Source of the DNA: Candidatus Brevefilum sp.
Lineage (GTDB): Bacteria; Chloroflexota; Anaerolineae; Anaerolineales; Anaerolineaceae
Assembly: GCA_007119455.1 (NCBI GenBank)
Contig: SKPR01000204.1
Span: 1-8,245, forward strand
Direction of reading: 5' to 3'
Length of the DNA stretch: 8,245 nucleotides
Part shown: one piece after another, positions 6,475 through 8,245 of the stretch
Numbering within the stretch: the first letter of the stretch is position 1
Layout of the letters: each line of letters begins with the position of its first letter
Program-made: the position numbers and the translations under genes
The notes under the pieces: generated by a model
What the model was told of the DNA's origin: nothing
What the model saw: only the letters and a program-made list of their open reading frames with translations
Databases searched by the model: none

Positions 6475-6504
6475 AATGGGTTTTATGATGCCCTGCAACC
6501 CATT
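6475..6504. repeat. 8-bp inverted repeat in the convergent gap
   Basis: AATGGGTT (6475-6482) pairs exactly with AACCCATT (6497-6504) around a 14-base loop. It sits between the convergent sat and rlmI genes, where a terminator would be expected, but neither strand has a T-run after the stem. The remainder of this 200-base gap shows nothing clear apart from a small AATAA/TTATT hairpin near 6543-6555. Confidence 0.35.
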
Positions 6505-6567
6505 ATCCGTGCTCATTACTACTAATTATTCAGTCGCTAACAATAATTCTTATTATCGCCTGTCACT

Positions 6568-7752
6568 TCAAACCTGGCATACCAATCCCTTAAGATAATG
6601 ACCCTCGGGGAAGGCCAGGTGGATGGGGTGGTCGGGTGCCTGGCCCAGGCGATACAGGATTTTTGCATCAACCTCGGCATCCAATGCTGCATCGGCCACG
6701 ATCTTCTGGAAAAAAGCCGCATCAATTCCGCCAGAACAGGAAAAAGTCATCAGCAATCCGCCGGGTTTGAGTAGTTTGAATCCGTAAAGGTTGATGTCCT
6801 TATAGCCTCGGGCGGCCTGTTTTGCCTGAGACGCTGTCGGTGCGAACTTGGGTGGGTCGAGGATCACCAGATCAAATTGCCGTCCCTGATCTCGCAACAG
6901 ACGCAGTTCTTCGAAAACATCACCGATAGACCATTCACACCGGTCTGGCGAAAGTTGATTGAGGGTGATATTTTCCTGCGCTAACTTAAGTGCATCTTCG
7001 GAAGTGTCGATTGACAGGACGGATTTCGCACCCCCTGCCAGTGAAAATGCTGTAAATGCCCCGGTGTAAGCAAAGGCGTTCAATACTGTTTTTTCTCCGG
7101 CCAGTTGCCGGCAGAACTGCCGGTTATCGCGCTGATCGAGGTAAAAGCCGGTTTTCTGGCCATTCACAATATCCACTTTGAATGACAGACCGTTTTCAAC
7201 GATGGTCAGGGGTTGTTCAGGTCGTTCACCGGATAATGGACCTATGCGTTCGGGCAGTCCTTCCAGCTGGCGCACAGCAACATCTGAACGCTCAAAAATG
7301 CAATCGGGTTGATATTGTTCGGTTAGAATTTTAACGATTTCATCCCGCCATCGTTCAATCCCGGCAGAGAGGATCTGGACCACAATCGTCTCCGCATAGC
7401 GGTCGACGATCAACCCTGGTAGTTGATCGGACTCGGCATGCACCATCCGGTAGGCCGTGGTTTCTTCCGGAACAATCCATTCATTCCGAAGCGATGCGGC
7501 AGCCAGAAGTCGGTTTTTAAGAAAATTTTGATCAATATGAGCTTCAGGATCCCACGACCAGACTCGGGCTCTGATTTGGGAGTTGGGGCTGTAAGCGCCC
7601 CAGGCCAGGAATTGACCATGGCTATCGTGGATGGCGATCGTTTCCCCCGGCCCGGGATCGCCTTCGATGATGTGTACGGCGCCGGAGAATATCCAGGGGT
7701 GCTTCCGCAGCAGGGCCTTTTCGCGTCCTTTTTTGAGTGTGAGTTTGCTCAT
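6568..7752 (-). CDS. rlmI: RlmI-type 23S rRNA (cytosine-5) methyltransferase
   Basis: The 394-residue protein has the length and order of the RlmI family (E. coli RlmI is 396 residues), which methylates C1962 of 23S rRNA using SAM. An N-terminal PUA RNA-binding domain (about 1-75) includes LRKHPWIFSGAV. A linking domain leads to DIVNGQKTGFYLDQRDNR (194-211), a hallmark of this family. The Rossmann methyltransferase follows: NAFAYTGAFT (225-234, SAM binding), SIDTSEDAL (acidic end of the second strand), LDPPKF (298-303, motif IV) and TFSCSGG (336-342, with the motif VI cysteine). The C-terminus HPIHLAFPEGHYLKGLV is also typical. The ATG (7750-7752) overlaps the TGA of ligA as ATGA, so translation is probably coupled to ligA. 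The exact target base is inferred from the family; related members could modify another site. Confidence 0.93.
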   Translation of the reverse strand: MSKLTLKKGREKALLRKHPWIFSGAVHIIEGDPGPGETIAIHDSHGQFLAWGAYSPNSQIRARVWSWDPEAHIDQNFLKNRLLAAASLRNEWIVPEETTAYRMVHAESDQLPGLIVDRYAETIVVQILSAGIERWRDEIVKILTEQYQPDCIFERSDVAVRQLEGLPERIGPLSGERPEQPLTIVENGLSFKVDIVNGQKTGFYLDQRDNRQFCRQLAGEKTVLNAFAYTGAFTAFSLAGGAKSVLSIDTSEDALKLAQENITLNQLSPDRCEWSIGDVFEELRLLRDQGRQFDLVILDPPKFAPTASQAKQAARGYKDINLYGFKLLKPGGLLMTFSCSGGIDAAFFQKIVADAALDAEVDAKILYRLGQAPDHPIHLAFPEGHYLKGLVCQV

Positions 7753-8245
7753 GGTGTGCGCTCTTCGAGCAATTGTTTGAGTTCGTCTTCGGATAGAGTG
7801 GGTACATTGCGCTTCTGGGCTTGATCGTACTTGGAACCCGGGTCTTCACCCAGCACCAGGTAATCGGTGTTGCCACTGACGCTGCCCGTCACCTTGCCGC
7901 CGTTAGACTCGATCAAATCTTTGACTTCAGAGCGGGTCAGAGTGGGCAGAGTGCCGGTGACAACAAAGGTCAATCCTTCCAAAGGTTGGGGGCCGGTTTC
8001 TTCTTCTTGCTCAGCGGACGGCCACACACCTGCTGCTTTTAATTTTTCAAGGACTTCCTGGTTTTCTTCATTTTCAAACCATAGCACGATCGATTCGGCG
8101 ATATTCGGGCCAAACCCTTCGATCGATTCAAGCTCCTCCTGGGTGGCCTGACTCAGCTCATCCAGGTCCTGGTAGCGGTCTGAAAGGTCCTGAGCGGCGA
8201 CCTGACCGACACCGCGAATGCCCAGCCCGGTGATCAGGCGATAAA
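7749..8245 (-). CDS. ligA: NAD-dependent DNA ligase, C-terminal part (helix-hairpin-helix and BRCT)
   Basis: The last 164 residues of LigA are present; the gene enters from the right edge (first whole codon at 8243). The visible part opens with YRLITGLGIRGVGQVAA and continues through IEGFGPNIAESIVLWF, the tandem helix-hairpin-helix motifs that grip nicked DNA. A charged linker (about 75-86) leads to a BRCT domain (about 88-160) containing LEGLTFVVTGTLPTLTR, ESNGGKVTGSVS, TDYLVLGEDPGSK and LSEDEL. LigA seals nicks during replication and repair; its adenylation lysine and zinc finger would be in the missing part (full length is about 670 residues). The frame stays open upstream of 8087, where a GTG codon is internal, not a start. 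The stop overlaps the rlmI start by four bases. Nothing in the visible part looks broken. Confidence 0.95.
   Translation of the reverse strand, partial: YRLITGLGIRGVGQVAAQDLSDRYQDLDELSQATQEELESIEGFGPNIAESIVLWFENEENQEVLEKLKAAGVWPSAEQEEETGPQPLEGLTFVVTGTLPTLTRSEVKDLIESNGGKVTGSVSGNTDYLVLGEDPGSKYDQAQKRNVPTLSEDELKQLLEERTP

Noticed and set aside
7423..7824. Plus-strand 133-codon frame opposite rlmI and ligA
   Set aside because: It crosses the boundary of two well-identified minus-strand genes and is explained as their antisense shadow.
7749..8087. Short 112-codon BRCT protein starting at the GTG at 8087
   Set aside because: The frame continues open to the window edge with typical LigA helix-hairpin-helix sequence, so the GTG is an internal valine codon of ligA.

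Overview
The window reads as a stretch of ordinary chromosome from a bacterium of about 50% GC. Gene content suggests Chloroflexota, possibly Anaerolineae: a lipoprotein with an Ig-like domain, a cytosolic GH2 beta-mannosidase and a sulfate adenylyltransferase fused to APS kinase. This is inference from gene style; no 16S or other strong marker is present. No rRNA, tRNA, CRISPR array, insertion sequence or phage gene was seen.

Layout, left to right. The 5' end of a YgiQ-type radical SAM gene (minus strand) runs off the left edge. An AT-rich divergent gap of about 350 bases follows, then a plus-strand lipoprotein gene ending before a perfect inverted repeat. A YjbQ/UPF0047 gene (minus) converges on that repeat. 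The next gap (1680-2020) has the GH2 promoter at its right end and, on the minus strand, a 64-codon coding-like frame without a normal start codon. A complete GH2 beta-mannosidase gene and a complete bifunctional sat/APS kinase gene follow on the plus strand, each with its own extended -10-like promoter, so they are probably separate transcription units. A 200-base convergent gap with stem-loops separates them from a minus-strand pair: the 3' end of ligA (NAD-dependent DNA ligase, cut by the right edge) and rlmI (23S rRNA m5C methyltransferase). These two overlap by four bases and look translationally coupled.

The genes do not form one pathway. They cover sugar-chain breakdown (GH2), sulfate activation to PAPS (Sat/APS kinase), DNA and ribosome upkeep (LigA, RlmI), and two poorly understood conserved families (YgiQ, YjbQ). 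The least familiar items are the lipoprotein, the unstarted minus-strand frame upstream of yjbQ, and the odd start region of ygiQ. I found no convincing evidence of a new multi-gene system.
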